Assembly (NCBI RefSeq): GCF_029227915.1
Contig: NC_079887.1
Coordinates: 2,914,001-2,978,000 of the forward strand
From: Hydractinia symbiolongicarpus
Lineage: Eukaryota > Cnidaria > Hydrozoa > Anthoathecata > Hydractiniidae
Direction: 5' to 3'
DNA: 64,000 bases
In this document: positions 11,877 to 25,100 of the stretch, piece after piece
How positions within the stretch are numbered: position 1 is the first letter of the stretch
Layout: each line of letters starts with the position of its first letter
Translations under genes and position numbers: made by a program
Notes under the pieces: generated by a model
Database searches by the model: none
What the model was told of the DNA's origin: nothing
Seen by the model: the letters and a program-made list of their open reading frames with translations, nothing else

Positions 11877-14462
11877 CGCCGGCAAACGAAAACCTGCGAT
11901 TTCCCGTAAAACCTGGACTCGGACCGTATAGTCAAAAGTATACAAAGAAAGTACCCAGGGAGTAAACTCATTTCGCAAACGATTTTTTAAATTATTATTT
12001 CACCACTAAAGCCCATGAGACTTGTAGTTTTTAAAAATGATTTCATTTTTGATGAGACGCTGAATAAAAGAAGTTTAATCGCCGGCAAACGAAAACCCGC
12101 GATTTCCCGTAAATCCCTGACTCAGTCCGTATAGTTAAAAGTATACAAGGAAAGTACCCAGTGAGTAAACTCATTTCCCGAACGAATTTTTAAATTATTT
12201 TTTCAACACTAAGACGTATGAGACTTGTAGTTTTCAAGAATGTTTTCATTTTTGATTAGACGCTGAATAAAAGCAGTTTAATCGCCTTCAAACGAAAACC
12301 TGCGATTTCCCGTAAATCCCGGACTCGGCCCGTATAGTCAAAAGTATACAAAGAAAGTACCCAGGGAGTAAACTCATTTCCAGAACGATTTTTTAAATTA
12401 TTTTTTCACCACTAAAACGTATGAGACTTGTAGTTTTCAAAAATGTTTTCATTTTTGATGTGAAGCTGAATAAAAGAAGTTTAATCGCCGGCAAACAAAA
12501 ACCCGCGATTTCCGGTAAATCCCGGGCTTGGCCCATATAGTCAAAAGTATACAAAGAAAGTACCCATGGAGTAAACTCATTTCCCGAACGATTTTTTAAA
12601 TTACTTTTTCACCACTAAAACGCATGAGACTTGTAGTTTTTAAAAATGTTTTCATTTTTGATGAGACGCTGAATAAAAGAAGTTTAATCGCCGGCAAACG
12701 AAAACCTGCAATTTCCCGTAAATCCTGGACTCGGCCCGTATAGTCAAAAGTATACAAAGAAAGTACCCAGGGAGTAAACTCGTTTCCCAAACGATTTTTT
12801 AAATTATTATTTCACCACTAAAGCCCATGAGACTTGTAGTTTTTAAAAATGATTTCATTTTTGATGAGACGCTGAATAAAAGAAGTTTAATCGCCGGCAA
12901 ACGAAAACCCGCGATTTCCCGTAAATCCCGGACTCAGTCCGTATAGTTAAAAGTATACAAGGAAAGTACCCAGTGAGTAAACTCATTTCCCGAACGAATT
13001 TTTAAATCATTTTTTCACCACTAAGACGTATGAGACTTGTAGTTTTCAAAAATGTTTTCATTTTTGATGTGAAGCTGAATAAAAGAAGTTTAATCGCCGG
13101 CAAACAAAAACCCGCGATTTCCGGTAAATCCCGGGCTTGGCCCATATAGTCAAAAGTATACAAAGAAAGTACCCATGGAGTAAACTCATTTCCCGAACGA
13201 TTTTTTAAATTACTTTTTCACCACTAAAACGCATGAGACTTGTAGTTTTTAAAAATGTTTTCATTTTTCATGAGACGCTGAATAAAAGAAGTTTAATCGC
13301 CGGCAAACGAAAACCTGCGATTTCCCGTAAAACCTGGACTCGGACCGTATAGTCAAAAGTATACAAAGAAAGTACCCAGGGAGTAAACTCATTTCCCAAA
13401 CGATTTTTTAAATTATTATTTCACCACTAAAGCCCATGAGACTTGTAGTTTTTAAAAATGATTTCATTTTTGATGAGACGCTGAATAAAAGAAGTTTAAT
13501 CGCCGGCAAACGAAAACCCGCGATTTCCCGTAAATCCCTGACTCAGTCCGTATAGTTAAAAGTATACAAGGAAAGTACCCAGTGAGTAAACTCATTTCCC
13601 GAACGAATTTTTAAATTATTTTTTCAACACTAAGACGTATGAGACTTGTAGTTTTCAAGAATGTTTTCATTTTTGATTAGACGCTGAATAAAAGCAGTTT
13701 AATCGCCTTCAAACGAAAACCTGCGATTTCCCGTAAATCCCGGACTCGGCCCGTATAGTCAAAAGTATACAAAGAAAGTACCCAGGGAGTAAACTCATTT
13801 CCAGAACGATTTTTTAAATTATTTTTTCACCACTAAAACGTATGAGACTTGTAGTTTTCAAAAATGTTTTCATTTTTGATGTGAAGCTGAATAAAAGAAG
13901 TTTAATCGCCGGCAAACAAAAACCCGCGATTTCCGGTAAATCCCGGGCTTGGCCCATATAGTCAAAAGTATACAAAGAAAGTACCCATGGAGTAAACTCA
14001 TTTCCCGAACGATTTTTTAAATTACTTTTTCACCACTAAAACGCATGAGACTTGTAGTTTTTAAAAATGTTTTCATTTTTGATGAGACGCTGAATAAAAG
14101 AAGTTTAATCGCCGGCAAACGAAAACCTGCAATTTCCCGTAAATCCTGGACTCGGCCCGTATAGTCAAAAGTATACAAAGAAAGTACCCAGGGAGTAAAC
14201 TCGTTTCCCAAACGATTTTTTAAATTATTATTTCACCACTAAAGCCCATGAGACTTGTAGTTTTTAAAAATGATTTCATTTTTGATGAGACGCTGAATAA
14301 AAGAAGTTTAATCGCCGGCAAACGAAAACCCGCGATTTCCCGTAAATCCCGGACTCAGTCCGTATAGTTAAAAGTATACAAGGAAAGTACCCAGTGAGTA
14401 AACTCATTTCCCGAACGAATTTTTAAATCATTTTTTCACCACTAAGACGTATGAGACTTGTA
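11612..14462. repeat. Seven-monomer tandem duplication (2 x 1,421 bp)
   Basis: 11,612-13,032 and 13,033-14,462 are near identical. Shared private markers are tttttcatgagacg, aaacctggactcggaccg (11,911 and 13,332), aatccctgactcagtccg, caacactaagacg, gattagacgc, gccttcaaacg, actcgtttcccaaacg and tttaaatcatttttt. The only difference noticed is tttcgcaaacg near 11,975 against tttcccaaacg. Copy 1 overlaps the end of the preceding five-monomer duplication. Confidence 0.85.
12757..13162. repeat. Example of the zone II dimer unit
   Basis: The first monomer carries taaagcccatgag, aatgatttc and cagtccgtatagtt. The second carries aaggaaag, cagtgag, cgaatttttaaat and acgtatgag. The pair recurs near 12.0, 13.4, 14.2, 15.25, 16.07, 17.08, 18.09, 21.74, 22.15, 23.17, 23.98, 25.6, 29.65 and 30.46 kb. 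The gttaaaag to acgtatgag markers stay linked across the arbitrary monomer boundary. Confidence 0.75.
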
Positions 14463-17400
14463 GTTTTCAAAAATGTTTTCATTTTTGATGAGACGCTGAA
14501 TAAAAGAAGTTTAATCGCCGGCAAACGAAAACCTGCGATTTCCCGTAAATCCTGGACTCGGCCCGTATAGTCAAAAGTATACAAAGAAAGTACCCAGGGA
14601 GTAAACTCATTTCCCAAACGATTTTTTAAATTATTATTTCACCACTAAAGCCCATGAGACTTGTAGTTTTTAAAAATGATTTCATTTTTGATGAGACGCT
14701 GAATAAAAGAAGTTTAATCGCCGGCAAACGAAAACCTGCGATTTCCCGTAAATCCTGGACTCGGCCCGTATAGTCAAAAGTATACAAAGAAAGTACCCAA
14801 GGAGTAAACTCATTTCCCAAACGATTTTTTAAATTATTATTTCACCACTAAAGCCCATGAGACTTGTAGTTTTCAAAAATGTTTTCATTTTTGATGTGAC
14901 GCTGAATAAAAGAAGTTTAATCGCCGGCAAACAAAAACCCGCGATTTCCGGTAAATCCCGGGCTTGGCCCATATAGTCAAAAGTATACGAAGAAAGTACC
15001 CATGGAGTAAACTCATTTCCCGAACGATTTTTTAAATTACTTTTTCACCACTAAAACGCATGAGACTTGTAGTTTTTAAAAATGTTTTCATTTTTGATGA
15101 GACGCTGAATAAAAGAAGTTTAATCGCCGGCAAACGAAAACCTGCGATTTGCCGTAAATCCTGGACTCGGCCCGTATAGTCAAAAGTATACAAAGAAAGT
15201 ACCCAGGGAGTAAACTCATTTCCCAAACGATTTTTTAAATTATTATTTCACCACTAAAGCCCATGAGACTTGTAGTTTTTAAAAATGATTTCATTTCTGA
15301 TGAGACGCTGAATAAAAGAAGTTTAATCGCCGGCAAACGAAAACCCGCGATTTCCCGTAAATCCCGGACTCAGTCCGTATAGTTAAAAGTATACAAGGAA
15401 AGTACCCAGTGAGTAAACTCATTTCCCGAACGAATTTTTAAATTATTTTTTCACCACTAAGACGTATGGGACTCATAGTTTTCAAGAATGTTTTCATTTT
15501 TGATGAGACGCTGAATAAAAGCAGTTTAATCGCCGGCAAACGAAAACCTGCGATTTACCGTAAATCCCGGACTCGGCCCATATAGTCAAAAGTATACAAA
15601 GAAAGTACCCAGGGAGTAAACTCATTTCCAGAACGATTTTTTAAATTATTTTTTCACCACTAAAACGTATGAGACTTGTAGTTTTCAAAAATGTTTTCAT
15701 TTTTGATGTGACGCTGAATAAAAGAAGTTTAATCGCCGGCAAACAAAAACACGCGATTTCCGGTAAATCCCGGGCTTGGCCCATATAGTCAAAAGTATAC
15801 AAAGAAAGTACCCATGGAGTAAACTCATTTCCCGAACGATTTTTTAAATTACTTTTTCACCACTAAATTTCATGAGACTTGTAGTTTTTAAAAATGTTTT
15901 CATTTTTGATGCGACGCTGAATAAAAGAAGTTTAATCGCCGGCAAACGAAAACCTGCGATTTCCCGTAAATCCTGGACTCGGCCGGTATAGTCAAAAGTA
16001 TACAAAGAAAGTACCAAGGGAGTAAACTCATTTCCCAAACGATTTTTTAAATTATTATTTCACCACTAAAGCCCATGAGACTTGTAGTTTTTAAAAATGA
16101 TTTCATTTTTGATGAGACGCTGAATAAAAGAAGTTTAATCGCCGGCAAACGAAAACCCGCGATTTCCCGTAAATCCCGGACTCAGTCCGTATAGTTAAAA
16201 GTATACAAGGAAAGTACCCAGTGAGTAAACTCATTTCCCGAACGAATTTTTAAATTATTTTTTCACCACTGAGACGTATGAGACTTGTAGTTTTCAAAAA
16301 TGTTTTCATTTTTGATGAGACGCTGAATAAAAGAAATTTAATCGCCGGCAAACGAAAACCTGCGATTTCACGTAAATCCCGGACTCGGCCCGTATAGTCA
16401 AAAGTATACAAAGAAAGTACCCAGGGTGTAAACTTAATTCCCGAACGATTTTTAAATTATTTTTTCACCACTAAAGCCCATGAGACTTGTAGTTTTTAAA
16501 AATGATTTCATTTTTGATGAGACGCTGAATAAAAGCAGTTTAATCGCCGGCAAACGAAAACCTGCGATTTACCGTAAATCCCGGACTCGGCCCATATAGT
16601 CAAAAGTATACAAAGAAAGTACCCAGGGAGTAAACTCATTTCCAGAACGATTTTTTAAATTATTTTTTCACCACTAAAACGTATGAGACTTGTAGTTTTC
16701 AAAAATGTTTTCATTTTTGATGTGACGCTGAATAAAAGAAGTTTAATCGCCGGCAAACAAAAACCCGCGATTTCCGGTAAATCCCGGGCTTGGCCCATAT
16801 AGTCAAAAGTATACAAAGAAAGTACCCATGGAGTAAACTCATTTCCCGAACGATTTTTTAAATTACTTTTTCACCACTAAATTTCATGAGACTTGTAGTT
16901 TTTAAAAATGTTTTCATTTTTGATGAGACGCTGAATAAAAGAAGTTTAATCGCCGGCAAACGAAAACCTGCGATTTCCCGTAAATCCTGGACTCGGCCGG
17001 TATAGTCAAAAGTATACAAAGAAAGTACCCAGGGAGTAAACTCATTTCCCAAACGATTTTTTAAATTATTATTTCACCACTAAAGCCCATGAGACTTGTA
17101 GTTTTTAAAAATGATTTCATTTTTGATGAGACGCTGAATAAAAGAAGTTTAATCGCCGGCAAACGAAAACCCGCGATTTCCCGTAAATCCCGGACTCAGT
17201 CCGTATAGTTAAAAGTATACAAGGAAAGTACCCAGTGAGTAAACTCATTTCCCGAACGAATTTTTAAATTATTTTTTCACCACTGAGACGTATGAGACTT
17301 GTAGTTTTCAAAAATGTTTTCATTTTTGATGAGACGCTGAATAAAAGAAATTTAATCGCCGGCAAACGAAAACCTGCGATTTCACGTAAATCCCGGACTC

Positions 17401-20300
17401 GGCCCGTATAGTCAAAAGTATACAAAGAAAGTACCCAGGGTGTAAACTCAATTCCCGAAAGATTTTTAAATTATTTTTTCACCACTAAAACGCATGAGAC
17501 TTGTAGTTTTTAAAAATAATTTCATTTTTGATGAGACGCCGAATAAAAGAAGTTTAATCGCCGGCAAAAGAAAACCTGCGATTTCCCTAAATCCCGGACT
17601 CGGCTCGTATAGTCAAAAGTATACAAAGAAAGTACCCAGGGAGTAAACTCATTTCCCAAACGATTTTTTAAATTATTATTTCACCACTAAAACGCATGAG
17701 ACTTGTAGTTTTCAAAAATGTTTTCATTTTTGATGAGACGCTGAATAAAAGCAGTTTAATCGCCGGCAAACGAAAACCTGCGATTTCCCGTAAATCCCGG
17801 ACTCGGCCCGTATAGTCAAAAGTATACAAAGAAAGTACCCAGGGAGTAAACTCATTTCCAGAACGATTTTTTAAATTATTTTTTCACCACTAAAACGTAT
17901 GAGACTTGTAGTTTATAAATATTTTTCATTTTTGATGAGACGCTGAATAAAAGAAGTTTAATCGCCGTCAAACGAAAACCTGCGATTTCCCGTAAATCCT
18001 GGACTCGGCCCGTATAGTCAAAAGTATACAAAGAAAGTACCCAGGGAGTAAACTCATTTCCCAAACGATTTTTTAAATTATTATTTCACCACTAAAGCCC
18101 ATGAGACTTGTAGTTTTTAAAAATGATTTCCTTTTTGATGAGACGCTGAATAAAAGAAGTTTAATCGCCGGCAAACGAAAACCCGCGATTTCCCGTAAAT
18201 CCCGGACTCGGTCCGTATAGTTAAAAGTATACAAGGAAAGTACCCAGTGAGTAAACTCATTTCCCGAACGAATTTTTAAATTATTTTTTCACCACTAAGA
18301 CGTATGAGACTTGTAGTTTTCTAAAATGTTTTCATTTTTGATGAGACGCTGAATAAAAGAAGTTTAATCGCCGGCAAACGAAAACCTGCGATTTCACGTA
18401 AATCCCGGACTCGGCCCGTATAGTCAAAAGTATACAAAGAAAGTACCCAGGGTGTAAACTCAATTCCCGAACGATTTTTAAATTATTTTTTCACCACTAA
18501 GACGCATGAGACTTGTAGTTTTTAAAAATGATTTCATTTTTGATGAGACGCCGAATAAAAGAAGTTTAATCGCCGGCAAACGAAAACCTGCGATTTCCCG
18601 TAAATCCCCGACTCGGCCCGTATAGTCAAAAGTATACAAAGAAAGTACCCAGGGTGTAAACTCATTTCCCGAACGGTTTTTTAAATTATTTTTTCACCAC
18701 TAAAACGCATGAGACTTGTAGTTTTCAAAAATGTTTTCATTTTTGATGAGACGCGGAATAAAAAAAGTTTAATCGCCGGCAAACGAAAACCTGCGATTTC
18801 CCGTAAATCCCCTACTCTGCCCGTATAGTCAAAAGTATACAAAGAAAGTACCCAGGGAGTAAACTCATTTCCCGAACGAATTTTTAAATTATTTTTTCAC
18901 CACTAAGACGTATGAGACTTGTAGTTTTCAAAAATGTTTTCATTTTTGATGAGAAGCTGAATAAAAGAAGTTTAATCGCCGGCAAACGAAAACCTGCGAT
19001 TTCACGTAAATCCCGGACTCGGCCCGTATAGTCAAAAGTATACAAAGAAAATACCCAGGGTGTAAACTCATTTCCCGAACGATTTTTAAATTATTTTTTC
19101 ACCAATAAAACGCATGAGACTTGTAGTTTTTAAACATGATTTCATTTTTGATGAGACGCTGAATAAAAGAAGTTTAATCGCCGGCAAACGAAAACCCGCG
19201 ATTTCCCGTAAATCCCGGACTCGGTCCGTATAGTTAAAAGTATACAAGGAAAGTACCCAGTGAGTAAACTCATTTCCCGAACGAATTTTTAAATTATTTT
19301 TTCACCACTACAACGTATGAGACTTGTAGTTTTCAAAAATGTTTTCATTTTTGATGAGACGCTGAATAAAAGAAGTTTAATCGCCGGCAAACGAAAACCT
19401 GTGATTTCCCGTAAATCCCGGACTCGGCCCGTATAGTCAAAAGTATACAAAGAAAGTACCCAGGGTGTAAACTCATTTCCCGAACGATTTTTTAAATTAT
19501 TTTTTCACCACTAAAACGCATGAGACTTGTAGTTTTCAAAAATGTTTTCATTTTTGATGAGACGCTGAATAAAAGAAGTTTAATCGCCGGCAAACGAAAA
19601 CCTGCGATTTCCCGTAAATCCCGTACTCTGCCCGTATAGTCAAAAGTATACAAAGAAAGTACCCAGGGAGTAAACTCATTTCCCAAACGATTTCTTAATT
19701 TATTATTTCACCACTAAAACGCATGAGACTTGTAGTTTTTAAAAATGATTTCATTTTTGATGAGACGCCGAATAAAAGAAGTTTAATCGCCGGCAAACGA
19801 AAACCTGCGATTTCCCGTAAATCCCGGACTCGGCCCGTATAGTCAAAAGTATACAAAGAAAGTACCCAGGGTGTAAACTCATTTCCCGAACGATTTTTTA
19901 AATTATTTTTTCACCACTAAAACGCATGAGACTTGTAGTTTTCAAAAATGTTTTCATTTTTGATGAGACGCTGAATAAAAGAAGTTTAATCGCCGGCAAA
20001 CGAAAACCTGCGATTTCCCGTAAATCCCCTACTCTGCCCGTATAGTCAAAAGTATACAAAGAAAGTACCCAGGGAGTAAACTCATTTCCCGAACGAATTT
20101 TTAAATTTTTTTTTCACCACTAAGACGTATGAGACTTGTAGTTTTCAAAAATGTTTTCATTTTTGATGAGAAGCTGAATAAAAGAAGTTTAATCGCCGGC
20201 AAACGAAAACCTGCGATTTCACGTAAATCCCGGACTCGGCCCGTATAGTCAAAAGTATACAAAGAAAGTACCCAGGGTGTAAACTCATTTCCCGAACGAT
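14204..20300. repeat. Large segmental duplication, copy 1
   Basis: 14,204-16,450 matches 22,113-24,359 at offset 7,909 (~39 monomers). 17,475-17,870 matches 24,370-24,765 at offset 6,895. 18,060-19,260 matches 25,563-26,763 at offset 7,503. 19,691-20,300 matches 26,788-27,397 at offset 7,097. The offset changes because each copy has its own insertions and deletions. Private shared markers include gggactc near 15,467, cactgagacg, ggctcg (17,602 and 24,497), gaacggttttttaaa (18,671 and 26,174), gcggaataaaaaaag, caccaataaaacgc and tttcttaattt. Confidence 0.8.
15492..17520. repeat. Five-monomer tandem duplication inside large copy 1 (2 x 1,014 bp)
   Basis: 15,492-16,505 and 16,506-17,520 share gatttaccgtaaatcccgg, gatgtgacgctg, ctaaatttcatgag, ctcggccggtatag, cactgagacg and gatttcacgtaaatccc in order. 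The equivalent part of the other large copy (23.4-24.4 kb) is single, so this duplication came after the copies separated or was lost from the other copy. Confidence 0.8.
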
Positions 20301-21206
20301 TTTTAAATTATTTTTTCACCACTAAAACGCATAAGACTTGTAGTTTTCAAAAATGTTTTCATTTTTGATGTGAAGCTGAATAAAAGAAGTTTAATCGCCG
20401 GCAAACAAAAACCCGCGATTTCCGGTAAATCCCGGGCTTGGCCCATATAGTCAAAAGTATACAAAGAAAGTACCCATGGAGTAAACTCATTTCCCGAACG
20501 ATTTTTTAAATTACTTTTTCACCACTAAAACGCATGAGACTTGTAGTTTTTAAAAATGTTTTCATTTTTCATGAGACGCTGAATAAAAGCAGTTTAATCG
20601 CCGGCAAACGAAAACCTGCGATTTCCCGTAAATCCCCTACTCTGCCCGTATAGTCAAAAGTATACAAAGAAAGTACCCAGGGAGTAAACTCATTTCCCGA
20701 ACGAATTTTTAAATTTTTTTTTCACCACTAAGACGTATGAGACTTGTAGTTTTCAAAAATGTTTTCATTTTTGATGAGAAGCTGAATAAAAGAAGTTTAA
20801 TCGCCGGCAAACGAAAACCTGCGATTTCACGTAAATCCCGGACTCGGCCCGTATAGTCAAAAGTATACAAAGAAAGTACCCAGGGTGTAAACTCATTTCC
20901 CGAACGATTTTTAAATTATTTTTTCACCACTAAAACGCATAAGACTTGTAGTTTTCAAAAATGTTTTCATTTTTGATGTGAAGCTGAATAAAAGAAGTTT
21001 AATCGCCGGCAAACAAAAACCCGCGATTTCCGGTAAATCCCGGGCTTGGCCCATATAGTCAAAAGTATACAAAGAAAGTACCCATGGAGTAAACTCATTT
21101 CCCGAACGATTTTTTAAATTACTTTTTCACCACTAAAACGCATGAGACTTGTAGTTTTTAAAAATGTTTTCATTTTTCATGAGACGCTGAATAAAAGCAG
21201 TTTAAT
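19990..21206. repeat. Three-monomer tandem duplication (2 x 608 bp)
   Basis: The markers cccctactctgcccg (20,026 and 20,634), the pure T-run aaatttttttttttcacc (20,103 and 20,711), gagaagctg, acgcataag with gatgtgaagctg, and tttttcatgag repeat at 608 bp. Copy 2 continues into an alternative right flank after about 21,240. A further related trimer fragment lies at 21.3-21.6 kb. Confidence 0.8.
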
Positions 21207-22112
21207 CGCCGGCAAACGAAAACCTGCGATTTCCCGTAAATCCCGGACTCGGCCCGTATAGTCAAAAGTATACAAAGAAAGTACCCAGGGAGTAAACTCA
21301 TTTCCAGAACGATTTTTTAAATTATTTTTTCACCACTAAAACGTATGAGACTTGTAGTTTTCAAAAATGTTTTCATTTTTGATGTGAAGCTGAATAAAAG
21401 AAGTTTAATCGCCGGCAAACAAAAACCCGCGATTTCCGGTAAATCCCGGGCTTGGCCCATATAGTCAAAAGTATACAAAGAAAGTACCCATGGAGTAAAC
21501 TCATTTCCCGAACGATTTTTTAAATTACTTTTTCACCACTAAAACGCATGAGACTTGTAGTTTTTAAAAATGTTTTCATTTTTCATGAGACGCTGAATAA
21601 AAGAAGTTTAATCGCCGGCAAACAAAAACCCGCGATTTCCGGTAAATCCTGGACTCGGCCCATATAGTCAAAAGTATACAAAGAAAGTACCCAGGGAGTA
21701 AACTCATTTCCCAAACGATTTTTTAAATTATTATTTCACCACTAAAGCCCATGAGACTTGTAGTTTTTAAAAATGATTTCATTTTTGATGAGACGCTGAA
21801 TAAAAGAAGTTTAATCGCCGGCAAACGAAAACCCGCGATTTCCCGTAAATCCCGGACTCAGTCCGTATAGTTAAAAGTATACAAGGAAAGTACCCAGTGA
21901 GTAAACTCATTTCCCGAACGAATTTTTAAATTATTTTTTCACCACTAAGACGTATGAGACTTGTAGTTTTCAAGAATGTTTTCATTTTTGATGAGACGCT
22001 GAATAAAAGCAGTTTAATCGCCTTCAAACGAAAACCTGCGATTTCCCGTAAATCCCGGACTCGGCCCGTATAGTCAAAAGTATACAAAGAAAGTACCCAG
22101 GGAGTAAACTCA

Positions 22113-25100
22113 TTTCCCAAACGATTTTTTAAATTATTATTTCACCACTAAAGCCCATGAGACTTGTAGTTTTTAAAAATGATTTCATTTTTGATGAGAC
22201 GCTGAATAAAAGAAGTTTAATCGCCGGCAAACGAAAACCCGCGATTTCCCGTAAATCCCGGACTCAGTCCGTATAGTTAAAAGTATACAAGGGAAGTACC
22301 CAGTGAGTAAACTCATTTCCCGAACGAATTTTTAAATTATTTTTTCACCACTAAGACGTATGAGATTTGTAGTTTTCAAAAATGTTTTCATTTTTGATGA
22401 GACGCTGAATAAAAGAAGTTTAATCGCCGGCAAACGAAAACCTGCGATTTCCCGTAAATCCTGGACTCGGCCCGTATAGTCAAAAGTATACAAAGAAAGT
22501 ACCCAGGGAGTAAACTCATTTCCCAAACGATTTTTTAAATTATTATTTCACCACTAAAGCCCATGAGACTTGTAGTTTTTAAAAATGATTTCATTTTTGA
22601 TGAGACGCTGAATAAAAGAAGTTTAATCGCCGGCAAACGAAAACCTGCGATTTCCCGTAAATCCTGGACTCGGCCCGTATAGTCAAAAGTATACAAAGAA
22701 AGTACCCAGGGAGTAAACTCATTTCCCAAACGATTTTTTAAATTATTATTTCACCACTAAAGCCCATGAGACTTGTAGTTTTCAAAAATGTTTTCATTTT
22801 TGATGTGACGCTGAATAAAAGAAGTTTAATCGCCAGCAAACAAAAACCCGCGATTTCCGGTAAATCCCGGGCTTGGCCCATATAGTCAAAAGTATACAAA
22901 GAAAGTACCCATTGAGTAAACTCATTTCCCGAACGATTTTTTAAATTACTTTTTCACCACTAAAACGCATGAGCCTTGTAGTTTTTAAAAATGTTTTCAT
23001 TTTTGATGAGACGCTGAATAAAAGAAGTTTAATCGCCGGCAAACGAAAACCTGCGATTTCCCCTAAATCCTGGACTCGGCCCGTATAGTCAAAAGTATAC
23101 AAAGAAAGTACCCAGGGAGTAAACTCATTTCCCAAACGATTTTTTAAATTATTATTTCACCACTAAAGCCCATGAGACTTGTAGTTTTTAAAAATGATTT
23201 CATTTTTGATGAGACGCTGAATAAAAGAAGTTTAATCGCCGGCAAACGAAAACCCGCGATTTCCCGTAAATCCCGGACTCAGTCCGTATAGTTAAAAGTA
23301 TACAAGGAAAGTACCCAGTGAGTAAACTCATTTCCCGAACGAATTTTTAAATTATTTTTTCACCACTAAGACGTATGGGACTCGTAGTTTTCAAGAATGT
23401 TTTCATTTTTGATGAGACGCTGAATAAAAGCAGTTTAATCGCCGGCAAACGAAAACCTGCGATTTACCGTAAATCCCGGACTCGGCCCATATAGTCAAAA
23501 GTATACAAAGAAAGTACCCAGGGAGTAAACTCATTTCCAGAACGATTTTTTAAATTATTTTTTCACCACTAAAACGTATGAGACTTGTAGTTTTCAAAAA
23601 TGTTTTCATTTTTGATGTGACGCTGAATAAAAGAAGTTTAATCGCCGGCAAACAAAAACCCGCGATTTCCGGTAAATCCCGGGCTTGGCCCATATAGTCA
23701 AAAGTATACAAAGAAAGTACCCATGGAGTAAACTCATTTCCCGAACGATTTTTTAAATTACTTTTTCACCACTAAAACGCATGAGACTTGTAGTTTTTAA
23801 AAATGTTTTCATTTTTGATGAGACGCTGAATAAAAGAAGTTTAATCGCCGGCAAACGAAAACCTGCGATTTCCCGTAAATCCTGGACTCGGCCCGTATAG
23901 TCAAAAGTATACAAAGAAAGTACCCAGGGAGTAAACTCATTTCCCAAACGATTTTTTAAATTATTATTTCACCACTAAAGCCCATGAGACTTGTAGTTTT
24001 TAAAAATGATTTCATTTTTGATGAGACGTTGAATAAAAGAAGTTTAATCGCCGGCAAACGAAAACCCGCGATTTCCCGTAAATCCCGGACTCAGTCCGTA
24101 TAGTTAAAAGTATACAAGGAAAGTACCCAGTGAGTAAACTCATTTCCCGAACGAATTTTTAAATTATTTTTTCACCACTGAGACGTATGAGACTTGTAGT
24201 TTTTAAAAATGTTTTCATTTTTGATGAGACGCTGAACAAAAGAAATTTAATCGCCGGCAAACGAAAACCTGCGATTTCACGTAAATCCCGGACTCGGCCC
24301 GTATAGTCAAAAGTATACAAAGAAAGTACCCAGGGTGTAAACTCAATTCCCGAACGATTTTTAAATTATTTTTTCACCACTAAAACGCATGAGACTTGTA
24401 GTTTTTAAAAATGATTTCATTTTTGATGAGACGCCGAATAAAAGAAGTTTAATCGCCGGCAAACGAAAACCTGGGATTTCCCTAAATCCCGGACTCGGCT
24501 CGTATAGTCAAAAGTATACAAATAAAGTACCCAGGGAGTAAACTCATTTCCCAAACGATTTTTTAAATTATTATTTCACCACTAAAACGCATGAGACTTG
24601 TAGTTTTCAAAAATGTTTTCATTTTTGATGAGACGCTGAATAAAAGCAGTTTAATCGCCGGCAAACGAAAACCTGCGATTTCCCGTAAATCCCAGACTCG
24701 GCCCGTATAGTCAAAAGTATACAAAGAAAGTACCCAGGGAGTAAACTCATTTCCAGAACGATTTTTTAAATTATTTTTTCACCACTGAGACGTATGAGAC
24801 TTGTAGTTTTCAAAAATGTTTTCATTTTTGATGAGACGCTGAATAACAGAAATTTAATCGCCGGCAAACGAAAACCTGCGATTTCACGTAAATCCCGGAC
24901 TCGGCCCGTATAGTCAAAAGTATACAAAGAAAGTACCCAGGGTGTAGACTCAATTCCCGAACGATTTTTAAATTATTTTTTCACCACTAAAACGCATGAG
25001 ACTTGTAGTTTTCAAAAATGTTTTCATTTTTGATGAGACGCTGAATAAAAGCAGTTTAATCGCCGGCAAACGAAAACCTGCGATTTCCCGTAAATCCCAG

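Noticed and set aside
20103-20120. Poly-T runs as promoters, terminators or polymerase III stop signals
   Set aside because: The T-rich block occurs in every monomer as part of the consensus, and no transcription unit or polymerase III box is visible near it.
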